Origin: Paulownia fortunei
Taxonomy: Eukaryota > Streptophyta > Magnoliopsida > Lamiales > Paulowniaceae
Direction of reading: 5' to 3'
DNA: 64,000 nt
NCBI GenBank assembly: GCA_019321725.1
Contig: CM033109.1
Span: forward strand, 19,933,993 to 19,997,992
Shown: positions 37,824-48,631 of the stretch, one piece after another
Position numbering within the stretch: position 1 is the stretch's first letter
How the letters are laid out: the number at the start of each line of letters is the position of its first letter
The notes under the pieces: model-generated
The model's input: only the letters and a program-made list of their open reading frames with translations
What the model was told of the DNA's origin: nothing
Databases searched by the model: none
Translations under genes and position numbers: made by a program

Positions 37824-38867
37824 ATGACGGATAACATCAGTAATGCTAATGTGAACGCCAATCTTCCGTTGCAACAACCACCACCACAACGAGCCATCTT
37901 GGACTATTTTCAACCAACCATGAACTAAAACTACTCCGGGATAGTTCGACAACCGATCAATGCCAACAATTTTGAGCTTAAACCAGCTCTCATTAGCATG
38001 GTGCAACAAAATCAATTTGGAGAAAGTGCGTTGGAGGATCCTAATACACACTTAGCCATATTTTTGGAGATTTGTGACACCATCAAAATGAATGGAGTAC
38101 CCGATGATGCCATTAGACTTCGCTTATTTCCATTCTCACTCTGGGATAAAGATAGGCTATGGTTACAATCTTTTGCACCAAGTAGCATACCGAGTTGGAA
38201 TGACTTGACACAAAAATTTCTTGCTAAGTACTTTCCACCAAGCAAGACACTTCAACTCAAGAGTGAGATAGCTCAATTCCGCCAACAAGATTTTGAGCCA
38301 TTATATGAAGTTTGGAAAAGGTTTAAGGATTTTCTAAGAAGGTGTCCTCAACATGGTTATGAGGATTGACAGCAGGTACAATACTTCTACAATGGTTTGA
38401 ATGGACAAACTCGAACTATAATAGATGCTGCCGCAGGTGGGACTTTAATGTCTAAGACCGCAGACGAAGCCCATATTTTGCTTGAGGAGATGGCTACTAA
38501 TAGCTATCAATGGCTTTCCGAGAGATCTTCCATTAAAAAGGTTGCTGGAGTTTTTGAGGTAGATTCATTTACTCAGTTAGCTGCACAAGTTTCTGCTCTT
38601 TCTAACCAATTTATAGTTTGGACTTCTAATGGAGCTTAACAAGGAATGGATTCCATGGCATCCACTAGCACTTAATTTGTGGAAACCAAAGGAAATGAGC
38701 AGGTAAACTTTGTCAATAATCATAATTTCAATTTCAGGGGAAATCAATTACCTACTCACTACCATCTGGGGCTTAGAAATCATGAGAATTTTTTCTATGC
38801 CAACAATCAAAATGTGCTTCAACCCCACCGGGTTACAACAATCCATCAATTCCCAATCCCCACGTAG
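37824..38867 (+). pseudogene. Athila-like gag, interrupted by stops
   Basis: A single frame from ATG 37824 carries a retrotransposon gag domain (for example DKDRLWLQSFAPSS, followed by WNDLTQKFLAKYF and YEVWKRFKDFLRRCPQHGY), normally placed about 100-250 residues from the start. It is broken by TAA at 37926-37928, TGA at 38367-38369, TAA at 38637-38639 and TAG at 38865-38867. The frame then shifts, and a further gag-like coiled segment (IETQLGQLGASMKSMETQIGQ) lies at 38885-39163. No functional gag can be made from this copy. Confidence 0.88.
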
Positions 38868-39274
38868 GTGAAAAAAAGGCATCATTGGAGGATTTGCTAA
38901 GCACTTTCATTGGCGAGACAAGAGCCCGATTGAATAAGGATGAAGTGAAGATAGACAACATTGAGACTCAATTAGGGCAACTAGGAGCTTCAATGAAATC
39001 AATGGAGACTCAAATTGGACAGCTTGCTACTAAAATTAATGCTAAAAAATATAAAGAAATTTTCCAAGTGATACGAAAATCAATCCAAGGGAGCATTGCA
39101 AGGCTATCCAACTTCGAAGTGGAACCGAAATCAAGGGGCCAAAATAAAAAGTTCACAAGTTGACGAGCCAATCGCGGGCACTTCGAGTGAAAGTCCTATG
39201 GAGGAACACCCAAGGGAAGAAGAAAGGCAATCAAATGAACAAATAGGGACTGAGAAATAAAATCTACTCCTAAC

Positions 39275-40038
39275 TTGGAAACTTCTCCTAAATTTAATGT
39301 TCCCATTCATTTTCCACAAAGATTTCAAAAGAAAAAGATTGATTCACAATTTGCAAAATTTTTGGAAATTTTCAAGAAGATTCATATCAACATTCCTTTT
39401 GCAGATGCTCTTGAGCAAATACCCATCTACGCCAAGTTCATAAAAGATGTGATGCCAAGAAAAACGATTGGTGGAATTTGAAACTGTGAATCTCACAGAG
39501 GAGTGCAGTGCCATTTTACAGAAAAAGCTTCCTAAAAATTGAAAGATCCAGGGAGTTTTACTATTCCTTGTACCATAGAAGGATCTTTCTTTGATAAAGC
39601 ATTATATGATCTTGGAGCAAGTATTAATTTGATGTCACTTTCTATTTTCAGAAAATTAGGAATTGGAGAAGTCAAGCCATCCACTATCACCTTGTAATTA
39701 GCGGATAGGTCTCTCACCTATCTAAGATTAGTTGTTGAAGATGTATTGGTAAAAGTGGATAAATTCATATTTCCTGCAATTTTGTGGTGTTAGATATGGA
39801 GGAAGACCAAAAAATCCCTTTAATTCTTGGTCGACCATTCCTTGCGATGGGGCGTGCTTTGATTGATGTGCAACGCGGTGAATTAACTCTAAGAGTTAAT
39901 GAGGATGTAGTAATGTTTAACATTTATCGTGCATTGAAGTTTCAAGAGGAACCACATACTTGTAATAGGAATGAAATGTTAGAAATTTGCTTGCATGATC
40001 ATTTCCTCAAACAAAACTCTATCAAACCTTTAGAGTGA
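39275..40038 (+). pseudogene. Athila-like protease region
   Basis: The conserved lead-in KFLEIFKKIHINIPFADAL (39354 onward) is followed, after frame breaks, by the aspartic protease signature DLGAS (39608-39622), then by VLVKVDKFIFP and ILGRPFLAMGRALIDV (from about 39820). The order and motifs are those of the Athila/Tat pol polyprotein. The reading frame changes several times between 39480 and 39790. Confidence 0.85.
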
Positions 40039-40103
40039 TGCATTGTTCATTCCATAATGCAAGGTAATGACCATGATATTATAATGATGATTTAGTACAT
40101 TAC

Positions 40104-41413
40104 TTGCTCTTTCTTCAATCAGGAAAGATGGAGTTGAAAAAGGATAAATGCAAGGAAGCAATAGGAGATACCACAATCAATGAACAAACAATATCACCGG
40201 AGTTGAAAGTACTTCCCGAACATTTGCCGTATGAATTTCTAGGTGTTAACAACACATATCCGATAATTGTTTCTACATCCCTATCTCATTTAGATGTTGA
40301 GAAATTGCTTCGTATTTTAAGAGAGCATAAATCTGCTATTGGTTGGTCAATTTCTGATTTAAAAGGTATTAGTCCTTCAATTGTCATGCATAAAATCTTA
40401 ATGGAAGAATCTTACAAACCATATATTGAACATCAATGTAGACTAAATCCTGCAATGAAAGAGGTTGTAAGAAATGAAGTCTTGAAATTGTTGAATGCTG
40501 GAATTATTTATACAATTTCTGATAGTTGTTGGGTGAGTCCAGTTGATGTAGTTCCAAAAAAGGGTGGCATGACCATAATTCAAAATGATAATAATGAATT
40601 AATACCAACAAGGACAGTCATAGGTTGGCGAGTGTGTATTGATTTTAGAAAACTCAACAAAGCTACTCGTAAAGACCATTTTTCCTCCCATTTTATTATT
40701 GATCAAATGTTAGACCGACTTGCAGGGTATCAATACTATTATTTTCTCGATGGTTATTTGGGGTACAATCAAATTGTTATAGCACCCGAAGACTAAGAGA
40801 AAATAATATTCACATGTCTTTATGGTACTTTTACTTTTCGAAGAATGCCATTTGGATTGTGTAATGCCTAGCCACATTTCAAAGATGCATGATGGCAATT
40901 TTTCATGATATGGTGGAGAACATAATGGAAATTTTTATGGTTGATTTTTCAGTATTTGGCTCATCATTTGATATATGTCTACATAATCTTTCTCTTGTTT
41001 TACAGAGATGTGAGGAGACTAACCTTGTTTTAAATTGGAAAAAATGCCATTTTATGGTAAAAGAAGGTATCGTTTTAGGTCACCGAGTGTCCTCCGAAGG
41101 ACTTGAGGTAGACCGAGCAAAAATTATTGCTATTGAAAAACTTCTACCACCAATAAATGTGAAAGCCATTCGTAGTTTTTTGGGACATGCCGTGTTTTAT
41201 AGAAGATTCATTAAAGATTTTTCAAAAAATTGTAAAACTTTGTGCAACCTTTTGGAAAAAGATAAGCTATTTGACTTTAATGTTGATTGCTTACAGGCCT
41301 TTGAATCACATCAAAAGGCTCTCATTTCAGCTCTTATTATGGTGGTACCGGATTGGACTCAACCATTTGAACTTATGTGTGATGCTAGTGATTATGCGGT
41401 TGGACAGTGTTAG
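40104..41413 (+). pseudogene. Athila-like reverse transcriptase
   Basis: Conserved RT blocks appear in order: RLNPAMKEVVRNEVLKLL, SPVDVVPKKGGM, CIDFRKLNKATRKDHF and FLDGYLGYNQI, then an in-frame TAA at 40794-40796 and a frame break, then NLVLNWKKCHFMVKEGIVLG and SFLGHAVFYRRFIKDFSK. The catalytic block reads FMVDFSVF; families in this lineage have FMDDFSVF, so the first Asp of the YxDD-type pair is Val (codon 40940-40942). The enzyme would be inactive even without the stops. Confidence 0.88.
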
Positions 41414-41736
41414 GACAAAGAAAAGATAAAATTTTTAAGGCCATTTATTATGCAAGCCGAACACTTGACGATGCTCAACAAAATTACACCATCACTGAAA
41501 AAGAATTATTAGCCGTTGTTTTTGCATTTGATAAATTTCGTGCTTATCTTATAGGTACCAAGGTGATAGTGTATACCGATCATACTGCTATTAGGTACCT
41601 CTTTGCCAAAAAAGATGCAAAACCAAGGCTAATCCGTGGATACTCCTTCTTCAAGAATTTGATATTGAAATCAAAGATAAGAAGGGAAGTGAAAATGTGG
41701 TGGGGATCACTTATCGAGGTTGGAGCAGGAAAATGA
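41407..41736 (+). pseudogene. Athila-like RNase H region
   Basis: This continues from RT in another frame: [26 protein letters not shown] is present, then [15 protein letters not shown] with the RNase H TDH motif, then KPRLIR. A frameshift near 41635 removes the rest; the following DKKGSENVV motif is readable in a different frame. Confidence 0.85.
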
Positions 41737-41781
41737 GAATTTGAAGGACCAATTAAAGAATTTTTCCCAGATGAGTTTATT

Positions 41782-42705
41782 TTGGTAATCAAAGATAATT
41801 TACCTTGGTATGCAGATTTTGTGAATTATCTTGTAGGTGGATTATTGCCTCCAGACCTCACATATCATCAAAATAAAAAATTCTTACATGATGTGAAATC
41901 ATATCTATGGGATGATCCATTGCTCTTCAAAAGGTGTTCAGATTCTGTGATTTGGAGATGCATTCCAATGGAGGAAACAAATGAAATTCTTAAGCACTGT
42001 CATTCATCCCCATGTGGTGGTCATTTTGGACCTACAAGGACAACTTCTAAGGTATTACAATCCGGTTTTTATTGGCCAACATTGTTTAAGGATTGTTATG
42101 TTTTTGTGCAGACATGTGACCGGTGTCAAAGGACTGGAACAATTACTAGACGACATGAGCTTCCTTTGACTAACATGATGGAAGTTGAACTCTTTGATGT
42201 TTGGGGGATTGACTTCATGGGACCATTTCCTCCATCAAATGGCTGATCATACATTTTGCTCGATGTGGATTTTGTCTCCAAGTGGATAGAAGCAATTGCC
42301 ACACCTACTAATGATGCCAATGTAGTGCTTAAATTCTTGCACAAACATATTTTTACTCGTTTTGGCACACCTAGAGCAATTGTAAGTGATGAAGGTTCTC
42401 ATTTTTGCAATAAAATATTTAATAACCTTTTGGCTAAGTATGGTGTAAGACACAAGGTAGCTCTTGGATATCATTCTCAATCAAATGGACAAGCCAAAAT
42501 CTCAAATCGGGAAGTAAAGCAAATCCTTGAGAAAACAGTAAGCATTAATCGAAAGGATTGGGCACATAAGCTTGATGATGCATTGTGGGCATACCGCACG
42601 ACATATAAAACTCCTATAGGTATGTCTCCTTATCGATTAGTTTTTGGAAAAGCTTGTCACCTCCCCGTTGAGCTAGAACATAGAGCATATTGGGCTATGC
42701 AATAA
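41782..42705 (+). pseudogene. Athila-like integrase
   Basis: The zinc-binding region (H..H near 41997-42021 and CDRC near 42117) and the core DDE domain are present, with WGIDFMGPFP, an in-frame TGA at 42244-42246, and IVSDEGSHF. The third acidic residue, 35 residues after the second Asp in the GQAxIS context, is Lys (codon AAA 42496-42498) instead of Glu. Downstream [16 protein letters not shown] and HLPVELEH are conserved. The core is therefore both truncated by a stop and catalytically dead. Confidence 0.88.
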
Positions 42706-44529
42706 TTAAATTTTGATACAAAGGCAATAGGAGAAAAAAGATTGTTGTAACTCAATGAAATGGAGGAATTTAGGCTTGATGCCTATGAAAATGCTAAAAT
42801 CTATAAAAAAAAACAAAACAATGGCATGATAAAATGATCTTGAGAAGAGAATTTCAACCCAGACAACTTGTGTTACTTTTCAATTCTAGATTAAAACTTT
42901 TTCCGGAAAATTGAAATCTAGATGGTCGATCCCTTTATTGTCAACAAGACATTTTCATTTGGGGTGATTGAGCTCAAAGGTAAGGATGTCATATTATTTC
43001 GTGTCAATGGACAGAGGTTGAAACATTATTATGGCAATGAAATGTGGAAGATGTCTAATCTTCCACTCGGAGAAGCAACCTAAGGTATTCAAGTTTCAGT
43101 CTAGCTAAAAACTTTGAATAAAGCGCTTCTTGGGAGGCAACCCAAGCTCTTTTTTGTTTTGTTTTTGTCAGTGTTATTATTCTTGTTTTGTTTCATGTCA
43201 TGATGCTTGTTCTGTGATATTTTATTTATTTTTGCAGGTTAAAGGCTAAACACCACCCATTTTCAGAAAAGTCCCCTTGTTTTACAATTCTTTTAATCAT
43301 TGCGGACAATGCTTATATTAAGTTTGGGGGGAGTTCATGAGTCTAGGATTATTACTTGTTGCTTGAAAAGTAGAATATGTACGTTTGTTTACGTGTCTAA
43401 ACATCAAATTTTGATTTTATTTACTTTATGAGGTCTTGTGAATCTTGATGCACTAAGTAGTTTGTTGAGTTACATTTAATTATTTAGAGATAGTTTATGA
43501 GGTCTAATTATTTCTTAAATGATCCCACCAACCTCTAGAACTTGTTTGATCACTAGTCGAGGTGAAATCCTAGATGGCATAGCATTAAGAAATGATTTAG
43601 GCCATTTTTGGACCGTTTGTTCAAGCCAACCTATACTTGAATTATTCCCTAGTGTCCCCTCTTGAGCCTATTGAAACAATTCTTTGGACACCCTATACAC
43701 ATTTTTGAGCTTTATGAAATGAAAAAAAAATCCAATATTCCATCCTTTTTCATCTCATTTACACAATCATTCTTGAATGAATTGTTGTATTAAAAAAAAA
43801 AAAAAAGAAGCGAAATCAAAGAGAAGAAAAGATTGAAAAAGGATGAAAATGAAGAGATTATGAATTGAGGTGTATGATTTGAACTCCTAAAATAGATAGA
43901 CCCCCGTTGTATACAACAAAAGAAATAAGTTTGGGGGTAATCCAAGATTAAAAAGAAGAAGAATGGGATGTTCAATAAAGAAAAATGAAGTGATTGATGA
44001 AGAAGTTGGTGTTCATTCATAAAGGTTCTAGTATGATTGTGTAAAATGGGTAAATTTTAGCCACAATTTTCATATATTCCCACCATGACTAAGCCTCACA
44101 TTACAAGTTTGGAAGTCCTTTTGATCTTTGATGCTATGATCTACCTACATTAGTGGAGACTAGTGTGAAAAACAAGCCTATGGAGTTTGGTAAGCACTTC
44201 AAAAGTGGATCAAATATGAGTAGTTAGCTTTATAAACCTATCCGAATGAGAAATGAAATTTGATAAACTACTACTTTCACACTCACACACACAAGACCAT
44301 GAAGTTAAGTGAAACCAATATGCATGTTAACATGTAAACTTGGTATATTTTTCTAATCTTTTGAGAAGTTAAAAAAAAAAAAAAAAAAAAAAACAAAAAC
44401 AAAAACAAAAAAAAACAAAAAACAAAAAATTCTTTCTCAACTTTGGTTACCTAATTCATAGAGGGGTTGTTTTTGAAAATTTCATGTTTGATGCTTGAGG
44501 ACAAGCAAATCTTCAAGTTTGGGGGTATT
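42706..44529 (+). mobile_element. Athila-like 3' non-coding region with polypurine tracts
   Basis: After integrase the frame is lost. The region contains an internal GTTTGGGGGGAG (43324), poly-A stretches (43793-43806 and 44371-44430) and finally AAGTTTGGGGGTATT just before the right LTR, which is the polypurine tract. Athila elements can carry an env-like ORF here; I see none. Confidence 0.75.
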
Positions 44530-46342
44530 TGATAAGATGGTTTTATACTAATAATTCATATATTTTTGTATTGACATTTGGTTTGTTTTCAAGTTTTTTT
44601 GTTACTTTTTATACATTTAGTTTGAAATCTTGTAGGTAATGACAATAAGAGAAGAAAATGGAAAGAAATCAAAAACTTGGTTGAAATGTTGAAGAATTCG
44701 AATTGTGGTGCTACTTATGGCAGTTTTCGTATTTCAATCATAACTCTCAACCCCAAATTCATATCAAATTGGTTCTTAATCCATTGGAAAGCCAAGAGAT
44801 AGATATACAACTTCTATGTTTCATAAAATCCAATTCGATCTATTTCAATGAGAAAAACTGAGTTTAAGAGTCAGCCCTGGGCTGCAATTTTCTAGGATGA
44901 CATATCTTAGTATTTTAGGCATAACTCTGTCCACCGATGTCATATGTAGTTGATTCAAGTTCCTATTGGAAAGATAAGATTATAGATATAATTCATTAGA
45001 ATATGTCAAAAGCCAATTCATCCTTTAAAGAGGTCAAACATTACTTGCAAGGGCTGAAGAGTGTAAGAGTACTGAAGTGGAGGAGGGAAAAACAGCAGCA
45101 ACGGTGCCTAGGCGCCATCTGAGGCCGCAAAATAGAATGGAAGGCGCCTAGGCACCATCTAAAGTGCTGAAATAGTATATATGGCGCCTAGGCACCGTTC
45201 TTCTGCGCCTAGGTGCCAAATGATTTGAAAATTCTGAAAGTGTGATCTTTTGACTCGGATTTTGGACAAAAGCTATTAAAGCCAACTTCTAAAAGAGACT
45301 TTGTGGACTTCTTGGGGGACAACTTACATAGAAAATGATTTGGTGGAGAGAAAATGAGGGAAAAGCCATGAAAAGAGGAGGAATTTCAGGAATTTTTTGG
45401 AGAAAGAATAATTGAAATGAGTTAAAAGGAGATGGGGGTTCTTAGAAAAGGAGGCCATTCATTTTTTTGAAATGAAAAGAAGGAGAGGCTTGGAGAGAAG
45501 AAATCCATTCTTGAAGAAGATGAAGCCACTCTTGGAGACAATGAGAGCTTCAACAATTTCTCTCACTTCACAAATTGGTGAACAATTTCATGTTCTTTCT
45601 TATTTATTTATTGAAGTTGTATTCATCCATTATGAACTAAACTTTTCTTTCTAGAGGATGATGTAACCTTATTTGATCCTATGTTTTGAATTCCAATTAA
45701 TATTAGTTTAAGTTATTCATCTTGTTTGTGTTATGTTGTTTAGTATTGCTTCTTGATTATTTGACCATTAATTGAGATTGTTGATGTATGAAATTCGATA
45801 CTCGAGAGAGGGAAGATTATACATGATCATAAGGGTAACACAACCTAGGAATCATAGAGTTGAGAAGCTTATGAAACCTTTGAAGTTTTGAAGAAAAATT
45901 CATTGAACTTTTGTAGAGTTTTATTCTTGAGTTTTTATAGAGATATTGAAATTCATGTTAGAACTCATAATCAATTCGGCACTCGAGAGAGGGAATTGAT
46001 GAGTTTAGGAATTCTTAATTTACATGTGTTGTTGACTTGAATTGGTATGTTGGGGAAGGAAGAACATATGTGATAATTAGGTGAGTCATTCCTCTAGAAT
46101 TTCTTGTTTATAAGGTGTTTGTTGTATTGTTTCTAAGAACTCCACTATTACCTTTACATTTTGTTATTTATTTTACCTTGTTTACCAATCATCATTCGAT
46201 TTTCTAGATAAAATTGGGACTATTTAAACTACGGTACTTAATGCAATTTTTGATTACAATATCTGTGGATACGATATTCAACTCACCGTTGTATTAAAAC
46301 TTGACACCGTACACTTGCGGTTTGCAAAGTATTTCACGAACA
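44530..46342 (+). mobile_element. Athila-like right (3') LTR, complete
   Basis: This 1813-bp LTR starts TGATAAGATGG and ends ACGAACA, giving TG..CA ends. It follows a polypurine tract and is followed by ACGCT (46343-46347), the 5-bp target duplication. It contains four CCTAGG-centred palindromic units at 45103-45217. It matches the two halves of the left LTR closely, so the insertion is fairly recent. Confidence 0.92.
45103..45217. repeat. Array of four CCTAGG-centred palindromes in the right LTR
   Basis: The units are GGTGCCTAGGCGCC (45103), GGCGCCTAGGCACC (45143), GGCGCCTAGGCACC (45183) and TGCGCCTAGGTGCC (45204). The CCTAGG cores are 40, 40 and 21 bases apart. Each unit is perfectly or nearly self-complementary over 14 bases. 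They stand out as GC-rich islands in AT-rich LTR sequence. Confidence 0.9.
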
Positions 46343-46560
46343 ACGCTCTGATCAATTAAATGTTGGATCATTCCAATAGTCTTCCTGTTAAGTCGGTTGC
46401 ATGTCTTTTCATCTATATCGTTGGGTTTGGCTCCACCATTCTCAATCAATCAGATCATAAAGATCCTTACAAAAGAGAATATCATCCATTCTTGGATTCC
46501 ACACTATGTAAGTATTTGTTGTCAACTTAATCATGGTTCTAGTGTCATCTCTTGTATCCA
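46343..46560 (-). pseudogene. Copia gag, N-terminal part
   Basis: On the minus strand an ATG near 46560 opens a gag-like reading MDTRDDTRTMIKLTTNTY, with a frame break around 46440, and later MIQHLIDQS. The last codons run directly into the gag fragment at 36335 when the inner element and its inversion are undone, so the inner element landed inside this gag. Confidence 0.75.
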
Positions 46561-46612
46561 TCACAAACAGGTATAGAAAAAACCCAAGCTTTACCCGGGC
46601 TCTAATACCACT
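46561..46612 (-). other. Copia leader with a tRNA-iMet primer-binding site
   Basis: On the minus strand, directly after the 5' LTR end (ACCCAACA), lies AGTGGTATTAGAGCCCGGG. TGGTATTAGAGCC closely matches the complement of initiator tRNA-Met, the usual primer of plant copia elements. Confidence 0.8.
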
Positions 46613-47531
46613 TGTTGGGTATCAGGTTAATAAAAAATTCACAAACAAATAATACTAATTACAGTAAGCTCCAAGGAAAGAATGAATGGGTCACAATAAT
46701 TCCATTTAAAACTCAGTCTATTTAGGCAGAATCTACTTAAACATTACTATACGCAGCGGATTGAATAAATACCCCAAGCAAATAATTATCTATATCAAAA
46801 TGAAGACCAAGAAAAATAAAGTGATAAATCAAGACACCAAATTTTATGTAGAAAATCCCAAAAGAATAAAGGAAAAAACACAGGGCAAATACCTACTAAG
46901 AATCCACTAACAAATAGCGATTACAAATACCTCAAATTTTTGCCCCAAACTTGAGTTAATTTTAACAATGGAAAAAATATAAATACTCTATTTTGGTGTA
47001 TCTCATAATACTATTAAATACCTTAAAAGAAAACCCACTAATTTTTTCAAATTTCACATAGTGTGGAAAAATTTAACTCCACTATTTTATTACACACAGT
47101 CATAATATTTAGAGAAAAATCTCTTTCTATTTGGAAAAATTACTCTCTATCTTTTAGAGAAAACTCTCCACCATATAGAGACAAACTCTGTCACTCGAAA
47201 AAATCGAAAGAGCCTTTCAACCAAATTCTCTTTTATTGGCTTTGGTCTATTTGCACTCTTTTGTGAAGAAGCTTTCTGTTTCTTGAAACAACTCTCAACC
47301 TCTCAAACACTCTTTGTTTTGCCCAAGAGTTATTTACATTTTGCTGCTCTCGAATGAGTTTTAAATAGGCAAATTTGAGGTTTTTTATTTATTTACTTAT
47401 TTGTCTCTTTCTTTTGTCAATGGCACCGAAAGATACATTTACATTTCCTTTTTTTTTCTTGTTTTTTTCTTAATTTAAGTAAATTAGATATATTTTGGTA
47501 GCCACTCTCACATAAGGTAGACCAACCAACA
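46613..47531 (-). mobile_element. Copia element, 5' LTR (minus orientation)
   Basis: A 919-bp LTR paired with 33769-34677. On the minus strand it starts TGTTGGTTGG and ends ATACCCAACA. The primer-binding site follows. The two copia LTRs differ more from each other than the two Athila-like LTRs do, as expected for the older, outer element. Confidence 0.87.
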
Positions 47532-48631
47532 TATTTTGCGTACTTAATTTGATTGTAAGAATACTGTCCTAATATAAAATGTTATTAAATGTATAATTAT
47601 GAAATAAAAGAGTTAAGAGTATAATAATTTAACTAAAATACCGTTAACAATTTTTTTAATTTTTTCCTTTCTCTTTTCCTTTTCCTTTCCTTTTTGTTTT
47701 TTTTCCTTCTTCTCTTGTTCTTCTATGTACTTCTTCTCTTATTTTTCTCTTCTTTCTTTCTTTCTTCTTTCTTCTTCTCTCATTTTTTTCTATTTTTTTT
47801 CCCTTCTAATTTTCTCATTTTTTCCCCATACTCACCTCGCTCCTTGGCCCAGCATCACCACCACCATCGACTCTACCAAAGCTAATGCCGCCAACTCAAC
47901 CAATAACATTACATTATTCTTTTTAATTATTTCTTCTCTTTTTTCCTTTATTTTCTCCAATTTTTATCTTTTTTCTCCATTTTTTGCCGCCAACGTGAGG
48001 AAGAACACAAAATTGCCAACACAACTGTGGAATAGAAATTTCAACAGCTTAGATGAAATTGGGGAAAATTTGTTTCCATCCAAAATAAAGGCAAAAGTGA
48101 TAAGTTGCGATTTCATCATTTGGACAGAAAGGCAAACGTTGTAAGTTAACATTGATTTTTAAGGACAAATTAAACAATTTGCTCATTAGTAAAACCGATG
48201 GGCAATATTATTGGATCCCACCTCTTGGTGGGATACAAATCCAGCTAACAATCCAAAAACTTTGAAATAGTGGGTTTCTTTTTATCAATTGGCCCTCCAT
48301 CAACAACTGTACATATTGGACCCACTGAATTAGATAAATTAGTTAATTTGAACTATTCTAAGAAAGTAAGGGGCCCTAACACAATTAAATTACATGGAAC
48401 AAAACTATGCTTTATCAATCCTAGCTAGAAATCAATAGAACGATACAAGTAGGATTACCTTAACCCCCAACCACAAACAAAAACAAAATAAAAATGCAAC
48501 TCTCCATAGAGGCCTCTCTTTTCTTCTTTTGTTCACCAAGCAACATAGAACATGCCGCATTCACCCCTTATTTCCACTCTAAAAGAGACACCACACAAAG
48601 ATGGAAAAGAACCAGTGAAGATAGAGGAAGC
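47532..48631. other. Spacer with a long pyrimidine tract
   Basis: About 47640-47830 is almost pure C/T on the plus strand, giving Phe/Ser/Leu-rich spurious ORFs. A related pyrimidine-rich stretch with CCCAGCATC occurs near 57850-58020. No gene is seen. Confidence 0.5.

Noticed and set aside
47694..48144. Phe/Ser/Leu-rich overlapping ORFs
   Set aside because: They are products of a long pyrimidine tract, with no recognisable protein sequence.
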